Shown here piece after piece: positions 22,856 to 34,191 of a stretch of 59,036 nucleotides of DNA (its first letter is position 1; every line of letters begins with the position of its first letter). The translations under genes and the position numbers were made by a program. The notes under the pieces are model-generated. The model was not told where the DNA came from. It searched no databases and was given only the letters and a program-made list of their open reading frames with translations. This DNA comes from Gnetum montanum (lineage: Eukaryota > Streptophyta > Gnetopsida > Gnetales > Gnetaceae). The stretch is from assembly GCA_015680685.1 (NCBI GenBank), contig MNCI01009653.1, positions 16,931 through 75,966 of the forward strand. The letters are read 5' to 3'.

Positions 22856-24350
22856 ATGTCTACTTCTCATAGATCCAACAACCCACCATTAGATGGAAAT
22901 TTGACAATAGGCATTGACATAAACATTCATGATGACTTAAGTGGGCCTTATTAAGTAAGGGTCACTAATGCTCATCAAGACTCTTACTTTTTTTTTACCA
23001 TACATTTATTTTTTACTTAGATGAACAAATGAAATGAAGGCAGTTACATGAAAATATCATGCTATTACTCGATATAAAAGATTCATCCATGCTCACAACT
23101 ATACTAATATGGATTGGAGTTAGTCATGATTCACTTGGCTATCATGTTGATAAACATATGTCCAAACTATACCAGTTGAAAAATGCCTAGTGACAAATAA
23201 ATCATTAGATAGAGGCTAGATACAAGCATGATAAGGGCAAGTATGTAATCCCTATGACATCTCAATCAGAAAAAGTGGATACAAACTATTAGTCTAGGAG
23301 GTTTCACTATCTTTGACAACTAGGATTTAGAGCACCCAAGGCAACACTCAGCCTTAGTAGATAGTCTTTGATAACTAGGTTCCAAAATAAGGAGGACTTT
23401 AGGGACTATGACCTCTAGCAAAACCATAGTAGAAGTACAAGAGGATCAATGAAGAAGACTAAGTCGACGTGGTTCTCCTAGCTCATCATCTTCTTCTTCT
23501 TCTTCTATATTTATCTTTGATAAGAATGAACATGGATGAATTGCTAGAGTTCCAAATAGAAATTAAGAGAGATATCTTGATGACAACTATAAGAGATATC
23601 CTAATAGGCACATAGACCATGATCATGATATAGGTTAGGAAAGGAGACATAGAAGAGAAATAAGAAGGGACCATCATAAAAGGACAAGCAAGGATCATGA
23701 TTGTAATGATGACTTTGAATTGTCAAATAAAGCTGATGAATGATCATTGGCAATGAGAAGCATGATTTAGATTCCTAACGTAGTGAGAATTCCTATCATG
23801 CATTAGAGTCTCATCAAGTAGCTACATATGAACAACAGTTCAAAGTTTAAGGGATGCTATAATGCAAACCCACAACACTACTTGCAAGTATTCCATGATG
23901 TCTATGCCTTGAAAAACATCAAATGAAAATGATAAAATCTTAAACAAGTTTCTAGAACACTTATTAAGGAAGTCAAATACTTGTATAAGATGCTAAAGGA
24001 TAATTCAATCTATTAGTGGACAATGATGCTTAAGATTTTTAATAAAAAGTACTAGACTTACTTAACAGTACCAAGTCTAAGAAAGAAAATTCAAGGATAG
24101 AAGCAAGGAAATCATGAGTTCCTTGATGCAACCTTGAGTAGGTAATACTCTTTATCATACTAATATTGAGGTCATGAATCTTCTCAAAAGGAACAAGTAT
24201 GTCATATCTTAGATGGGTTAAGGAGCTTAATTAAAGAGACCATTGTGATTTATGTTCAAACAAGACTTTCAAAACTAAGGATCCATAAGATCTAAAGGTT
24301 AATAGATCAACTAATCAAAAAAGAGGGAGAACATAGAAAGAGAGCACACA
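22856..24350 (+). pseudogene. Decayed gag of an Athila-like element (relative of the outer element)
   Basis: Starts with ATG at 22856 (MSTSHRSNNPPL), comparable to MSSSSHKSTSPPR at 45638. A charged R/H/D-rich stretch occurs at 23600-23720. The gag core near 23855 reads KGCYNANPQHYLQVFHD, matching EGRYNADPQNHLQAFHD of the outer element near 46600, and homology continues to about 24330 (LIDQLIKKEGEHRKR against LLEQVAKEEGELRKR). Stops and shifts are frequent. No LTR could be recognised for this copy, and it lies only 1 kb left of the outer element's start, so it is a separate older insertion. Confidence 0.65.
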
Positions 24351-25275
24351 GAAGAGTACAATAGGGATCACTCCTATTAGAAATTAAATTATATATCCTA
24401 GAAATAAATATTATTAATAATCTTATAATTAAGAAACATCATATACCATCCATCATATAACAAATATTTTATCTCAGAAGTATGCAACATGAGATATGAT
24501 GGCCTAGGCATAACTTTTCATCAACTAGCATGCTTCTTTCCAAGTCTATAAGAAAATCATGAATGTAAAACTCATGTACTAGGGGTTGCAAGCTGAATGG
24601 TGACAACAAATCAATGGAGCTACAATCTAGAGTTGCATGTGAAACAAGAGTTGTAGGCACAATGGAAATAGTGCATTAAGAAGAAAAGATGGATTTGTAG
24701 TGTAATAAGTAACAGTGACAGAAGATGCATTTTTAGCCCAATAGGCAGTAATGATAATGGTGGAAACAAAATGATGAACATGTAGCAATAGCAAATAGGT
24801 TTAAAAATTCTATAAAATAGAAAATAAAATCTTGAATGTAAGTTATAAAAAGCTTGTAGTCATTTCTACCATGAAAGTATAGGATTTTTAGTATGACAAA
24901 ATAAAATCTTGAATGCAAGTTTGTAGGAGTTTTAGTATGACAAAATGATGAACATGTAGCAATAGAAAATAGGTTTAAAAATTCTATAAAATAGAAAATA
25001 AAATATTGAAGTTATAAAAAGCTTACAGTCATTTCTACCATGGAAGTATAGGATTTATAACTAATAACAAAAGACAAAGTGCATTCATATTATGGGCTCT
25101 CTAGAGTAGCGTAAGTGGAGGAGTGGGATGAGCAATAGAGTTGTTCTATTACTCTTGTAATCATAGTCACTCTCATTGGTAATATCAATCATTCTCATCC
25201 ATTATAGCATGGTTGATCATGGGTACTAGATGTGCTATAATACATATAAATCCAAAATTCTCCCATTTTCCCATG
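24351..25275. other. Non-coding flank of the outer element
   Basis: No coding signal. It holds a tandem duplication at 24769-25064 and ends at the target-site copy ATAGG (25276-25280). Confidence 0.4.
24769..25064 (+). repeat. Tandem duplication, period ~174 bp
   Basis: AAATGATGAACATGTAGCAA occurs at about 24770 and 24944. The following GGTTTAAAAATTCTATAAAA, AAAAAGCTT and CATTTCTACCATG blocks recur in order, with a short deletion in the second copy. Confidence 0.75.
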
Positions 25276-25280
25276 ATAGG
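25276..25280 (+). repeat. Left target-site duplication of the outer element (ATAGG)
   Basis: ATAGG directly before the LTR start TGATAATCC. The partner is ACAGG at 51740-51744, differing by one C/T transition. Confidence 0.6.
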
Positions 25281-25292
25281 TGATAATCCACA
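25281..25292 (+). repeat. First 12 bp of the outer element's 5' LTR
   Basis: TGATAATCCACA. The last five bases (CCACA, 25288-25292) are the left target duplication of the nested element and correspond to CCAAA at 44681-44685. Confidence 0.6.
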
Positions 25293-27050
25293 TGTACTGT
25301 TCGAAGTCATTGGTGCAGGGCTAGAATGGGAACAGCACCTCGAGATCTACAAACGAGCACAAAAGACTCTACCTTCTCTTGAGGGCAGCTAGAATTAATG
25401 AAGGTAAAGTACCTTGGGTGGTCCACACATGAATTAGACAAGGATTTCCCCAAGTGTATGTCAATATGCAATATGTTGGGTTATTTGTAAACAGTGTGAT
25501 AAACGTAATTCAAAGTATAAATGTGCAAGAATACAAAGTATAAACGTGCAAGAATATAGGTAAAAATAAATGAAAAATATAACAAATCTTGATTAGAAAT
25601 GAAGCAAATTTATAGTAGAATGGAGATTACAATGCACTGGTCTGAACGCAGTTGTGCATTTGACACAAGGTGGGTGAAGAGCCCCGGTGGATGTTGAAGG
25701 ATGATGGTGTGCTGGTTTAGACTGTAGGCTCAGTGTGACGGTTGTATGATCAGCATGCAAGGTGTATGTCCAACATGTGGGATCTATTTTTCTGTGCTCT
25801 ATGTGTGAAAAATGATCTCCTTTCTCCTCTTCTTTTTTTCTTTCCTCTTTTAGTCGAAAATTGGGATTTTTATATGATCTTAGGGCATGGAATTCGAATC
25901 TAGGAGGGTATGAATGGCCATGGGTGAGAGAATTTTGAGTCAAATGACATGTGGCTGTGTTGCCCAAGTGTAAAGAAAATTACAACTATACAACAAGATG
26001 CATGCCAGCATGTACACGCTAGGCATGTGAACCCAACATACAGACTTGACTGACACAAAAGAATTAAACTTTACAAACGAACACTACTATTACAATAGAA
26101 AATCTTGAACTTGGCTCTTGGATTTGAGCTTTAGTGTCATGAGAATGTTGCCTATCGATTTTCAGCTCATTTGGACTTGGTTTGACATGGTTTTAGAGGG
26201 CTTCAACTAGTGTATGTCGTGCTGCACATTTGGCATACACACTGGGCGTACAGGCTGGGTGTATAGGCTAGTGTGTGAGGCCAAAAATGATACTTTTGAT
26301 GCTCAAAATAGAATTTTATGAGGCCTGTGATGATGTGTAATAGATGCCTATGTCCTGAGGGTCAACCCCATGCCAAAAAAATTTCCTAAAAGTGCATGTT
26401 TTACCTCGTCCTTGGTTCCACATGTTGGGCGTACACGCTAGGTGTGCAGGGTGTACATGCTCAGCGTGTGAACTTCAAAGTTCATGATGTCAAGGTTAAA
26501 AATTTATTTTCTTAAGACCATGATGATGCCTAACAATTTCCATATCTCTAAGATTTTATTCCTTTTGGAAATATTTCTTTGAAATGCTTGTTTTGCGTCA
26601 CCTTTGAAGTCATACAATGGGCGTGTACACGCTGGCGTGTAGGCAGGAAATGACCCGTTTGGTGCCCAAACATCGATTGTTAGGAGCCTAAGACCTAATT
26701 GGGACCTTTGGGAAGGTCATGGGGAGTCTAGACCTTCGATTCTGGCCTATTTTGATGATTTTTTAAGGCTCAAAAGTTGCTGCACATTTTTCCATACGCT
26801 GGGCATGTGTAGGCCAGCGTACAGGGTGCATACTTAGTGAAAACCAAGTATTTTGAGCTCAAAATTTTCTAGGTTTGATGCCAGATGTCACTGTAGTCTT
26901 CTATGGATCCCAAGGAATCATTTCTTGCTTAGTTCAACTCCGTTTGAAGCTATTTATGAGGTCCTCAAGCTTTAGTCATGCTGGGGAGTATCATGACTTA
27001 GCACGATTCTTGTTGGAGAAGTGCTAAGCTCAGAATTTTGTGGTGTTTCA
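25293..27050 (-). repeat. Tat element 3' LTR (1758 bp)
   Basis: Matches 42945-44680 along its whole length. On the plus strand it runs from TGTACTGTTCG to GGTGTTTCA. It is full of short variants of the words ACGCTGGGCGTACACGCT and GCGTGTAGGC (26000-26850). The long open frame inside it at 25593-25967 is a by-product of LTR sequence, not a gene. Confidence 0.9.
25867..25874 (-). promoter_or_regulatory. TATA box of Tat 3' LTR
   Basis: TATAAAAA on the minus strand, conserved at 43496-43503 in the 5' LTR. Confidence 0.45.
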
Positions 27051-27064
27051 TTGGCTCCTCTTTG
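27051..27064 (-). promoter_or_regulatory. Tat element polypurine tract
   Basis: Minus strand reads CAAAGAGGAGCCAA directly before the 3' LTR start TGAAACACC. Confidence 0.55.
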
Positions 27065-28079
27065 TTGATGCTTGGAGGAATTGACCTGAGAAGCATCAAA
27101 AAAGAAGTGCAAAACACCACAAGTGACTTGGTAAAAACATTGCCCTTTGGCACTTGGCCAGATGTCATCGTACCATGTTCAATAGTACTAGGGAGATGAA
27201 GCTTGTAATTGGATAGGGAAATGGAAATTTTTGGGATTGGAAACTAATCAAGGGATTGTGCATGGTGAAGGGGATGCTCTGGTGTGTATACGAGTCATGT
27301 TGATCTTTATCAGTAGCCATTGTCTAGCAGACTTGGAACCAAGACATGAGGTGTACGTCATTTGGTAGAATAAGACTCTTGTTTAGTGTTTAAGAGGAAT
27401 TTTTGGCATAGCCAAAGCCATGTGATGATGTGTTGCTTGAGTTTTTGAGACATGAGTACTTGCTTCCAAGACAACTACCTTCTCGCCTGGGGCTTGTATG
27501 GGAAGTGCCAAGGGTCTTGTGTTTCTTCTTAGCGTTTTTGCTCTTTGCTCTTGCTCTTTTGTTCTTTTGTTATTATATATATATATATATTGTAAAGAGC
27601 TTTGTTTTGATCTTGTACTCATGCTCAAGTGCCATGTTGTGTGTTGCAACTGCTTAAAAGTGTTGCAGTGCGCAATGGTGTGCTCAATGTTTCGGGGTGC
27701 ACTGGGTGTGTCAAGGGTGTAGCTAAGTAGAGTATGTTGGGGAATTGACGGAAAATGTAGCAAGGAATTGGACTGTTTTAGTGAATGGCTTGATTAACTT
27801 GGTTACGTGTGTTAGGAACAATGTGGTACCTTGCTACAGTGACAAAGTGCATTCTCATATGAACACCTCTAAGTGTCATCCTGCAAACACAACTCCAAGA
27901 AGACAAGAAAACCACGAGTGAGTGAGTAAGCTTAGACTTGAACAACAACTGATGAAACAAATGCACCAAATGATATTTCAAGCACTGAATATGAACGAAA
28001 GCCATTTCATTAGGATCAACTGATGATGAGTGAGGCAGCGACTCTGATGAAGTTTGAATGTAACTACAGATCGAGAGGC
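27065..28079 (-). other. Tat element 3' non-coding region
   Basis: Lies between the tandem repeats and the PPT. A (TA)n run is at about 27571-27591. Open frames on both strands here (27383-27763) overlap each other and show no recognisable protein. Confidence 0.45.
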
Positions 28080-28560
28080 TAGAAACAAAGCTGCTAGTTT
28101 ATAGTCGTAGCAGACTGTGGTGGGTTATTTTTATGTCATAACCCATTGGATGTTGCCAGTTTAGCATCATAGTGGGCGGTACATTGCTACTTTATAGTCT
28201 TAGTAGACTGTGGAGAGGCAAGCTAGTTTATAGTCTTAGCAAACTCTACGGAACAAGACTATGGTGGTGCTAGTTTATTGTCATTGCGGATGAACTATGA
28301 TGCTAGTTTATTGTCATAACGCCAGGATGAGTGCATTAGATGCGTTAGTTGTGGTGCCAATTTATCGTCATAACGCTAGGATGAGTGCATTAGATGCGTT
28401 AGTTGTGGTGCTAGTTTATCATCATAACACCAAGACGAGCAGTGGTACCCGTTTACCGTCATGATTCCAAGATGTGCTGTGGTACTAGTTTACCATCATG
28501 ATTTCAGGACATGTTGTGGTACCAATTTACCATCATGATTCTAGGACGTGTGCATACCTA
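28080..28560 (-). repeat. Degenerate tandem repeats downstream of integrase
   Basis: On the plus strand the word (C/G)TAGTTTA(T/C)(A/C)GTC(A/T)T recurs at least ten times with 30-50 bp spacing, including two almost identical ~60-bp units (AACGC(C/T)AGGATGAGTGCATT near 28319 and 28372). Related tracts flank the antisense gene at 32165-32290 and 37845-38030. Confidence 0.65.
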
Positions 28561-28566
28561 AGATGT

Positions 28567-29880
28567 TTAGACATAAAATTGTTTGAAGTATAGGTGGTTC
28601 GTTGGATGAGGAAACTCATTACTGTTCATATCAGCTAGTTTAAATACTTTGTTGTCGTATGCTTTGGTGACCAAGTATGGTCCTTCCCAGTTGGCTACAA
28701 ACTTATCCGTGTGCTCACGTATTGCCTTAAGTACGAGGTCACCTTCTTTGATCGAGCGCTTGTGACTATCATATTGATGGCGACGTCATTGTTGTTTCTG
28801 ATACCATTCAATCTGATCGAGTGCGTGTGTGCATTCCTCCTTCATCGAGTCCAAGTCAACAATGTGCAAGTCATTGTTTTGACCCTCATCGAGGAGTTTG
28901 GAGAGTGTGATCCTTAGAGATGGTACCTACAACTCCAAAGGTAAAACAACTTCCAAACCATAAACAAGACTATATGAAGTTTTACCTATGGAAGTTCGAT
29001 GTGTAGTGCGATAACCCCATAAAGCATAAACTAGCTACTCATGCCACTGTCATTTGCTCTATGTAAGCATCTTTTTGAGAACTATGATGATTATCTTATT
29101 TGTAGCTTTGGCTTGTCCATTGCTTTAAGGGTAATATGGAGATGAGAACGAATGTTTAATGCCTAAGTTGTCATAAAAGGTTTTTGTTTCAACACTGCTG
29201 AATTGTGGTCCATTATCAGTAATGATGGTCATTGGAATACCAAAATAGGTCACAATGTTTTCCAGGATAAAGTTGCATACTTGTTTCGATGTGATCTTCC
29301 TAAGAGGGATAGCTTCTACCCATTTTATGAAGTATTCAGTCGCAGTTATGATGAAGCTATGCCCCATTGAAGACGGGGGAGTTATTGGTCCAATGATGTC
29401 TAACCCCCATTTCTAGAAAGGCCATGTGATCTGGGCCATATGCAATTCATTGGGTGGGACATGTATAAGATTACCATGCTTTTGACACATATTACATGCT
29501 TTGACCTTGGAGAAACAATCGTACTCCATGTGTGGCCAATAGTACCCTAAACGTATAATTTTGGTTGCCATTGCTTTGGGCACTATGTGCCCTCCGTAGA
29601 GTCCCTTGTGTACCTACTCCATGATGGTTTGGCCATCAATGCTACTAACGCATACCAAGAAAATTCCCTCATAGGATCTTCGACATATTGTATCCCCTAC
29701 TAGTGTATAATGCTAGGAGCATTTTTGCACTATGTCTTTCTATGCATTTTTTAGATGTTGAGGTGGTTCACCATGTAAAAGGTACTCTTTTATGCCATCA
29801 TACCATTCTATTGCCTATGGCGTGCTAACAAATGTAATGGGAAGTTCATTAGGTGCATTAGTTATGGGCTTGTCACAACT
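28567..29880 (-). pseudogene. Tat element integrase, decayed
   Basis: The minus-strand frame carries an HHCC-type zinc site near 29600-29470 (HKGLYGGHI and CNMCQKHGN), then the catalytic core: WGLDIIGPITP near 29400 (first Asp), TDNGPQFSS near 29210 (second Asp) and YYP-stop-SNGQAKATNK near 29120. In the last motif the expected Glu (GQAEATNK) is Lys, codon 29109-29107, a G-to-A change, so the DDE triad is broken. The C-terminal part is recognisable: YALWGYRTTHRTSIG, GDLVLKAIREHTDKF and NWEGPYLV, then PHPTNHLYFKQFYV to TAA at 28567. It is in the same frame as the second RNase H. Confidence 0.85.
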
Positions 29881-30410
29881 CATGATGGAACTAGGCACTA
29901 CATGAAACATAGCCAGTGAGATGTTTAGAGCTAACGTAGCTAGTGCATCTACCATGGTATTATCGTTTCTAGGCACATGTTGTAATACTATATTTATAAA
30001 CTATTTCAGCAGGTGTTTCATCAAGTCGTAGTAGGCTTGTAGATGGGATGCTTTTCATACGTAAACGTCTTTGACTTGGTTTATGATTAACTATGAGTCA
30101 TCTTTGACTATGATATGGGTGATGTCAAAAGCTATTGCTACCATGAGGCCTCTAAGAAGACCTTCATAATCTACTACATTGTTGGTACAATGAAAATTGA
30201 AACAATAAGCAAAGGATTGGATCTCCCCGGAGGGATAGGTAATGATGACGGTAGCACTTCCCCCTCGAGAGGTGGATGCTCTATCAAAGTTTAAAATGGC
30301 ATCGTAGTCAGTGAGCACTATGTTTATTGCACTCAAATTTTCATCTGGGAACTCTGGATCTATCGTTGCTTGATCATGCATTGGTAACACAGTCATTTGA
30401 GTTGCTATAG
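29881..30410 (-). pseudogene. Tat element second (additional) RNase H, decayed
   Basis: Motifs in order: FDRASTSRGGSATVIITYPS (near 30280), DYEGLLRGLMVA (near 30160), VKDDSXLIINQV (near 30100) and NTMVDALATLALN (near 29950). This is the archaeal-type RNase H that sits between the retroviral RNase H and integrase only in Tat-lineage elements. In the first motif the usual Asp is retained. Several stops are present. It shares a frame with integrase; a frameshift separates it from the first RNase H. Confidence 0.75.
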
Positions 30411-30419
30411 CTTGACCCT

Positions 30420-30940
30420 TAACTAATGACTATGCTATGTAGTGTAGGTCAAACTCGACTATCATGGCTTTCCAACGAGCTATCTTACTTGATTCATAAA
30501 TGTTGCCTATGATGGCTCTGAGCACATTATCCATATAGATTACATTGACTTGGTTGCAGAAGAGGTAATGTCACCATTTCTTTAAGGAAAAGATAAGGGC
30601 TAAACACAACCTCTCCACCTTGTTGTATTTCTTCTCATGTGCTACTAATGCATGGCTTAAGTAATAAACAGGAACTTTGGTTCTATCATCTCATTTCTAG
30701 CAAAGCATAGACGCGATTGATGAGTCCAATATGGAAAGGGTAGATGTAGAATGGTTTATCATTTTGAGGTGGATAAATTGTTGGTAATTGAGCCAATGTT
30801 GTCTTGATATTGTCAAAAAACTCCTGGCATTGTGGGGTCCATTGAAAATGTACATTCTTGCGTAGCAAATGATTCATGGATTTCAATTTATTTGTCAATT
30901 TTTCTATAAAGCACCTAATGAACTGTAATCTACCTTGTAG
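30420..30940 (-). pseudogene. Tat element first RNase H, decayed
   Basis: Follows RT in the same frame. Readable blocks are FQWTPQCQEFFDNIKTTLA (near 30850), YYLSHALVAHEKKYNKVERL (near 30650) and WKAMIVEFDLHYIA (near 30480), the usual order of the RT-linked RNase H in Gypsy elements. A frameshift occurs between about 30686 and 30396. Confidence 0.7.
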
Positions 30941-30943
30941 TCC

Positions 30944-32116
30944 TCAAAGTTTGATAAGGTTGCTTGGTGGTTGTAGGTTTATAATAGCCTTCACCTTATC
31001 GGGATCTACTTGAATTCCTGCTTCTAAAATTATGAATCCTAGCATTTTGCCTGATTTGACCCTGAAGATGCATTTCTTTTGGTTCAATCTAAGTTCATAT
31101 TTTAAATAATGTTTGAGTACTAGTTCTAAGTCTTGTACATGCTGCTCTTGTGTCTTCGATTTGATGGCTATATTGTCTACGTAATCATTGAGTGAGTGAA
31201 GGATGTAATCACTAAAGATGAAGGTAATCACTCGCTGATATGTAGCACTAGCATTCTTTAAACCAAAGGGCATCATCGTATAACAAAATGTCCTCCATGG
31301 TGTCATGAAGGTTGTTCTGAGTTGATGTTTGGGGTTAATCTGGATCTGATTGTATCCCAAGAAGCCATCCATAAAGGATAACAATGCATGCCTAGTGGGT
31401 GAGTCAACTAGTGGATCAATGCTAGGTAGAGGGAAGTCATCTTTTATGGTTGCTAAGTTGAGATCCCGAAAGTCAATGCATAGGCAAATGCTCCTATTCT
31501 TCTTTGGGACAATGACCATGTTGGATACCCAGTCAGTGTAGTCAACAGCCCGAATGAAACCAGCTTGATAAAGTTTGGTGATCTCATTACGAATCACCAA
31601 CGCTACCTCAGGCTTAACCTTACGTGATTTTTGTTTCGTTGGTCTTAATTTTGGATCGAGTATGATGTTGTACTGGACTATTCGAGGATCTAGCCTAGGC
31701 ATGTTAGTGTAAGACCAAGTGAATGATTTGATTTTGCTTTTTAACACTTTTGCTATGTCATTAGAAAGTTGTAGGTCTAGTAAAGCTCTTAATTTTAGTA
31801 TCTTAACTTCACCACTTAGGATAGTGATGGGGGTTTTAATTAATGGATCTTCAGTGATATTATTGGCTTTAATATCTAGTGATTTCATCATGGTCTCAAA
31901 GCTTTCTATCATTCCTTGTGTTGATGCCACGGAGTTTTCATAAGTTGACGTGTCTAAATCAATGGAGCTTCTGATCATCTCCCATTGGATGGATCCATGT
32001 AGTCCATTGATGAACAGCAGTGCGAATAGTTGCTTGTTATCCATGCTTGCTCCTGCTAAGCCACAGGGAGCAACATTAATAGAAATAAGGGGGTTTTGTT
32101 TATTGTTTGATGACAC
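30944..32116 (-). pseudogene. Tat element reverse transcriptase, open but catalytically altered
   Basis: A 390-codon open frame on the minus strand. Motifs: FTWSYTNMPRLDPRIV at the N-side, VKPEVALVIRNEITKLYQAG, WVSNMVIVPKKN, CIDFRDLN, LLSFMDGFLGYNQI, YTMMPFGLKNASATYQR, then YVDNIAIKS where YVDD is expected. The second catalytic Asp is Asn (codon 31174-31172), one transition away, which should abolish polymerisation. LGFIILEAGIQVDPDKV follows. The block upstream of RT that would link to protease is displaced by the 32.1-38.0 kb insert. Confidence 0.9.
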
Positions 32117-32164
32117 TAACTTAAATATTTAAATTTTCTCAAAATATGCTAAAATTGGTTTTAT

Positions 32165-32290
32165 CATCTTACTTGGCCGCATGGCAGTTTAAGGTTGTAC
32201 CTGGCTGATGGCAGCAGTTTAGGGCCTTACCGGGATGATTGGGGTAGTTTAAGGCCTTACTGGTCCGATTGTTGTTTGTTAATGATTGTA
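32165..32290 (+). repeat. Degenerate repeats on the RT side of the antisense gene
   Basis: GCAGTTTA(A/G)GG(C/T) followed by CTTAC or GTACC and a CCG(G/C) word recurs three times (near 32186, 32215 and 32250), about 30-35 bp apart. The AGTTTA core is shared with tracts at 28080-28560 and 37845-38030. Confidence 0.5.
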
Positions 32291-32839
32291 TGATTTGTAA
32301 TCGTTACTGAGAGTGTGAGACTGCAAGACGAAGAGTATGCACTAAGGTGTTTAGTTTGGGCAACAGGAGTTGCTGTGCAAGAGAAGATTTCATGTGGGTA
32401 ATGTTTAGCCCAATGCATAGTTATACATTCTTTTCTTTACCTCTAGTTTTGTTCATGTGTATTTGCATTTTGGCTAATCATTGTGTTTATTGTTATTTTA
32501 TTTGGAGTAAAATACCCAAGATGTCGATTTCCTAGAGGGTAAGGCGGCGTGAGCCACGTGGAGATGTTTAAAACACATGGTAGCAAGCGTAAACTCCAAA
32601 ATTGAGCTGGCGACAGCGTGAACCTAGACCAAATCTCAGCATGAACCCAGAGCTCAGCATGAATTTATGCTCAGTATAAAATTAAGTGTAGTGTAACATG
32701 GAGGCAAAGATCGGGTGGTACAGTCAGGGAAAGACACAGATACGGTGCAAAGATTGTGGCAAGGGTGGCATAGATCGGAGCATGATGAGTCAAATGAAAG
32801 AGTTTGGTGTGTATGCTTTGGAGAAATCTCCAGCATGTA
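32291..32839 (+). other. Upstream region of the antisense gene
   Basis: Contains GGCGGCGTGAGCCACGTGG near 32543 (G-box-like CACGTG at 32555) and repeated CAGCATGAA words near 32638-32660. It could hold the promoter and leader of the plus-strand gene. The open frame at 32698-32883 is built largely of the repeats and is not called as a gene. Confidence 0.35.
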
Positions 32840-33152
32840 GGGTTGAAACCCTAGTGTGCAGGGTTCCATGTGAAGAGGGTTGAAACCCCAACATGCAGGG
32901 TTCAGTGTGAACATAGGGTTTAGCATGAATGCATCATGCAAGGTTCCACATGCAGAGGGTTGAAACCCCAACGTGCAGGGTTCAATGTGAACGCAGGGTT
33001 CAACGTGAACGCATCATGCAGGGTTTTGCGTGCAAAGGGTTGAAACCCCAATGTGTAGGATTGAGCATGAACATAGGGTTCAACATGAACACATCGTGTA
33101 GGGTTCCACGTGTGGAGGGTTGAAACCCTAGCGTGCAGGGTTCAATGAACAT
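32840..33152 (+). repeat. 80-bp minisatellite
   Basis: GGGTTGAAACCC recurs at 32840, 32877, 32957, 33037 and 33117. The last three intervals are exactly 80 bp and the first is a partial unit. Each unit contains GTGCAGGGTTCAA and GAACGCA-type subrepeats. GGGTT/AACCC can pair locally. Confidence 0.9.
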
Positions 33153-33399
33153 AGCATGATCAGATGGGCAATGGTAAGTGAGCGAAAGACCAAGGAAGGA
33201 AGGAGCCTAGCTTGACCTTCACCGAGGAGAGTGAGGCGATGCTCTGGTACTTGCCCAAGCCCATGATCCCATCATGGTCTGGATCAACATGCCTATAGAC
33301 CCTGATTCTCTGCCAAAATTTGTATTTTTTCTTACTATTTTCATTAATTTACGCTTAGTTTCCTTTCCTCATTTCGGCGTATTGTGTGAGGCCTGGCCT

Positions 33400-33665
33400 G
33401 TTTCTATAGCTTAGATGTTAGCGTGTAGGCCAACGTCAATGTTTGTCCCTTTGCGTACGATGAGTTTTGTGTCTGGCAATCTTGGTTACATGTTCAGTGT
33501 GCAGGGGGGTTTAAGATGCTCAACGTGTGGGTTTTGCATGCCTGCATTCCCAGCATGAAGGGTCCGCATGCTGAGTGTTCCAGCGTGGAGGGTCTGCAAG
33601 CTGAGCGTGAAGGGCCCACACCCTAAGCATGCCAGCATGCAGAGTCTGCACACTAAGTGTCAACC
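33400..33665 (+). repeat. Degenerate GCATGC/GCGTG word repeats
   Basis: Irregular repetition of AGCGTG, AGCATG, GTCTGCA and GGGTCCGCATGCTGAG. The same vocabulary fills the Tat LTRs and leader, which ties this upstream region to the element. Confidence 0.5.
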
Positions 33666-34191
33666 AAAATAGCTTATCCAAATGTTGGCCCCCAGTATGA
33701 AACTTTATTTTTTTATAGCTGATTTACCATGATTCTTGAATGCTTGCAGGGATTTCAAGCCTTTCCTCCTAGTGGTGGAGCTTGTTGGAGTTCTGGCATG
33801 GTTTGGGCCTATTGATTCTGATGAACTGGTTCTTGATATGACTATTGATCGAAATGGGGTATGGTTCAGAATAGGTGTCAGCGAGTTCCTTGCCTTCATC
33901 TTACAAACATTCAACGTGGTGATATGATCCCACCTAAGTAGACAATTGGCACGGAGTGTGCTTGAGACTATGTTAATAGGATCTTCAAATGGCATACTGG
34001 ATTTCATGGTTGATGTCAATGAGGGATTGCTTACAGTTGAGAATGCTCCCTCTGGAGGGCCCAGATCTACCCGTCCATTGTCGTGTGTATGGGACCTATT
34101 ATCACATGGCCCTCACCACATCAATAGCACCTTATTCCTGGCCTCTCATGCACACACCTTGTTCCAAAATCCTCCTGGGACAGTGTACAAG

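Noticed and set aside
25593-25967. 124-codon open frame on the minus strand
   Set aside because: It lies wholly inside the Tat 3' LTR, and the corresponding stretch of the 5' LTR (43240-43610) does not keep it as a clean frame; it is LTR sequence.
27383-27763. Overlapping open frames on both strands, some hydrophobic
   Set aside because: They overlap each other in opposite strands within the element's 3' non-coding region, include a (TA)n run that creates the hydrophobic residues, and show no family motif.
32698-33123. Two plus-strand open frames across the 80-bp minisatellite
   Set aside because: 80 is not a multiple of three, so units shift frame, and the peptides are simply translated repeats rich in CRV/VET words.
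33705-34019. 104-codon minus-strand open frame opposite exon 1 of the antisense gene
   Set aside because: The plus strand shows consistent splice signals and a longer combined frame; the minus frame has no motif. It cannot be excluded fully because the frame of exon 1 is itself uncertain.
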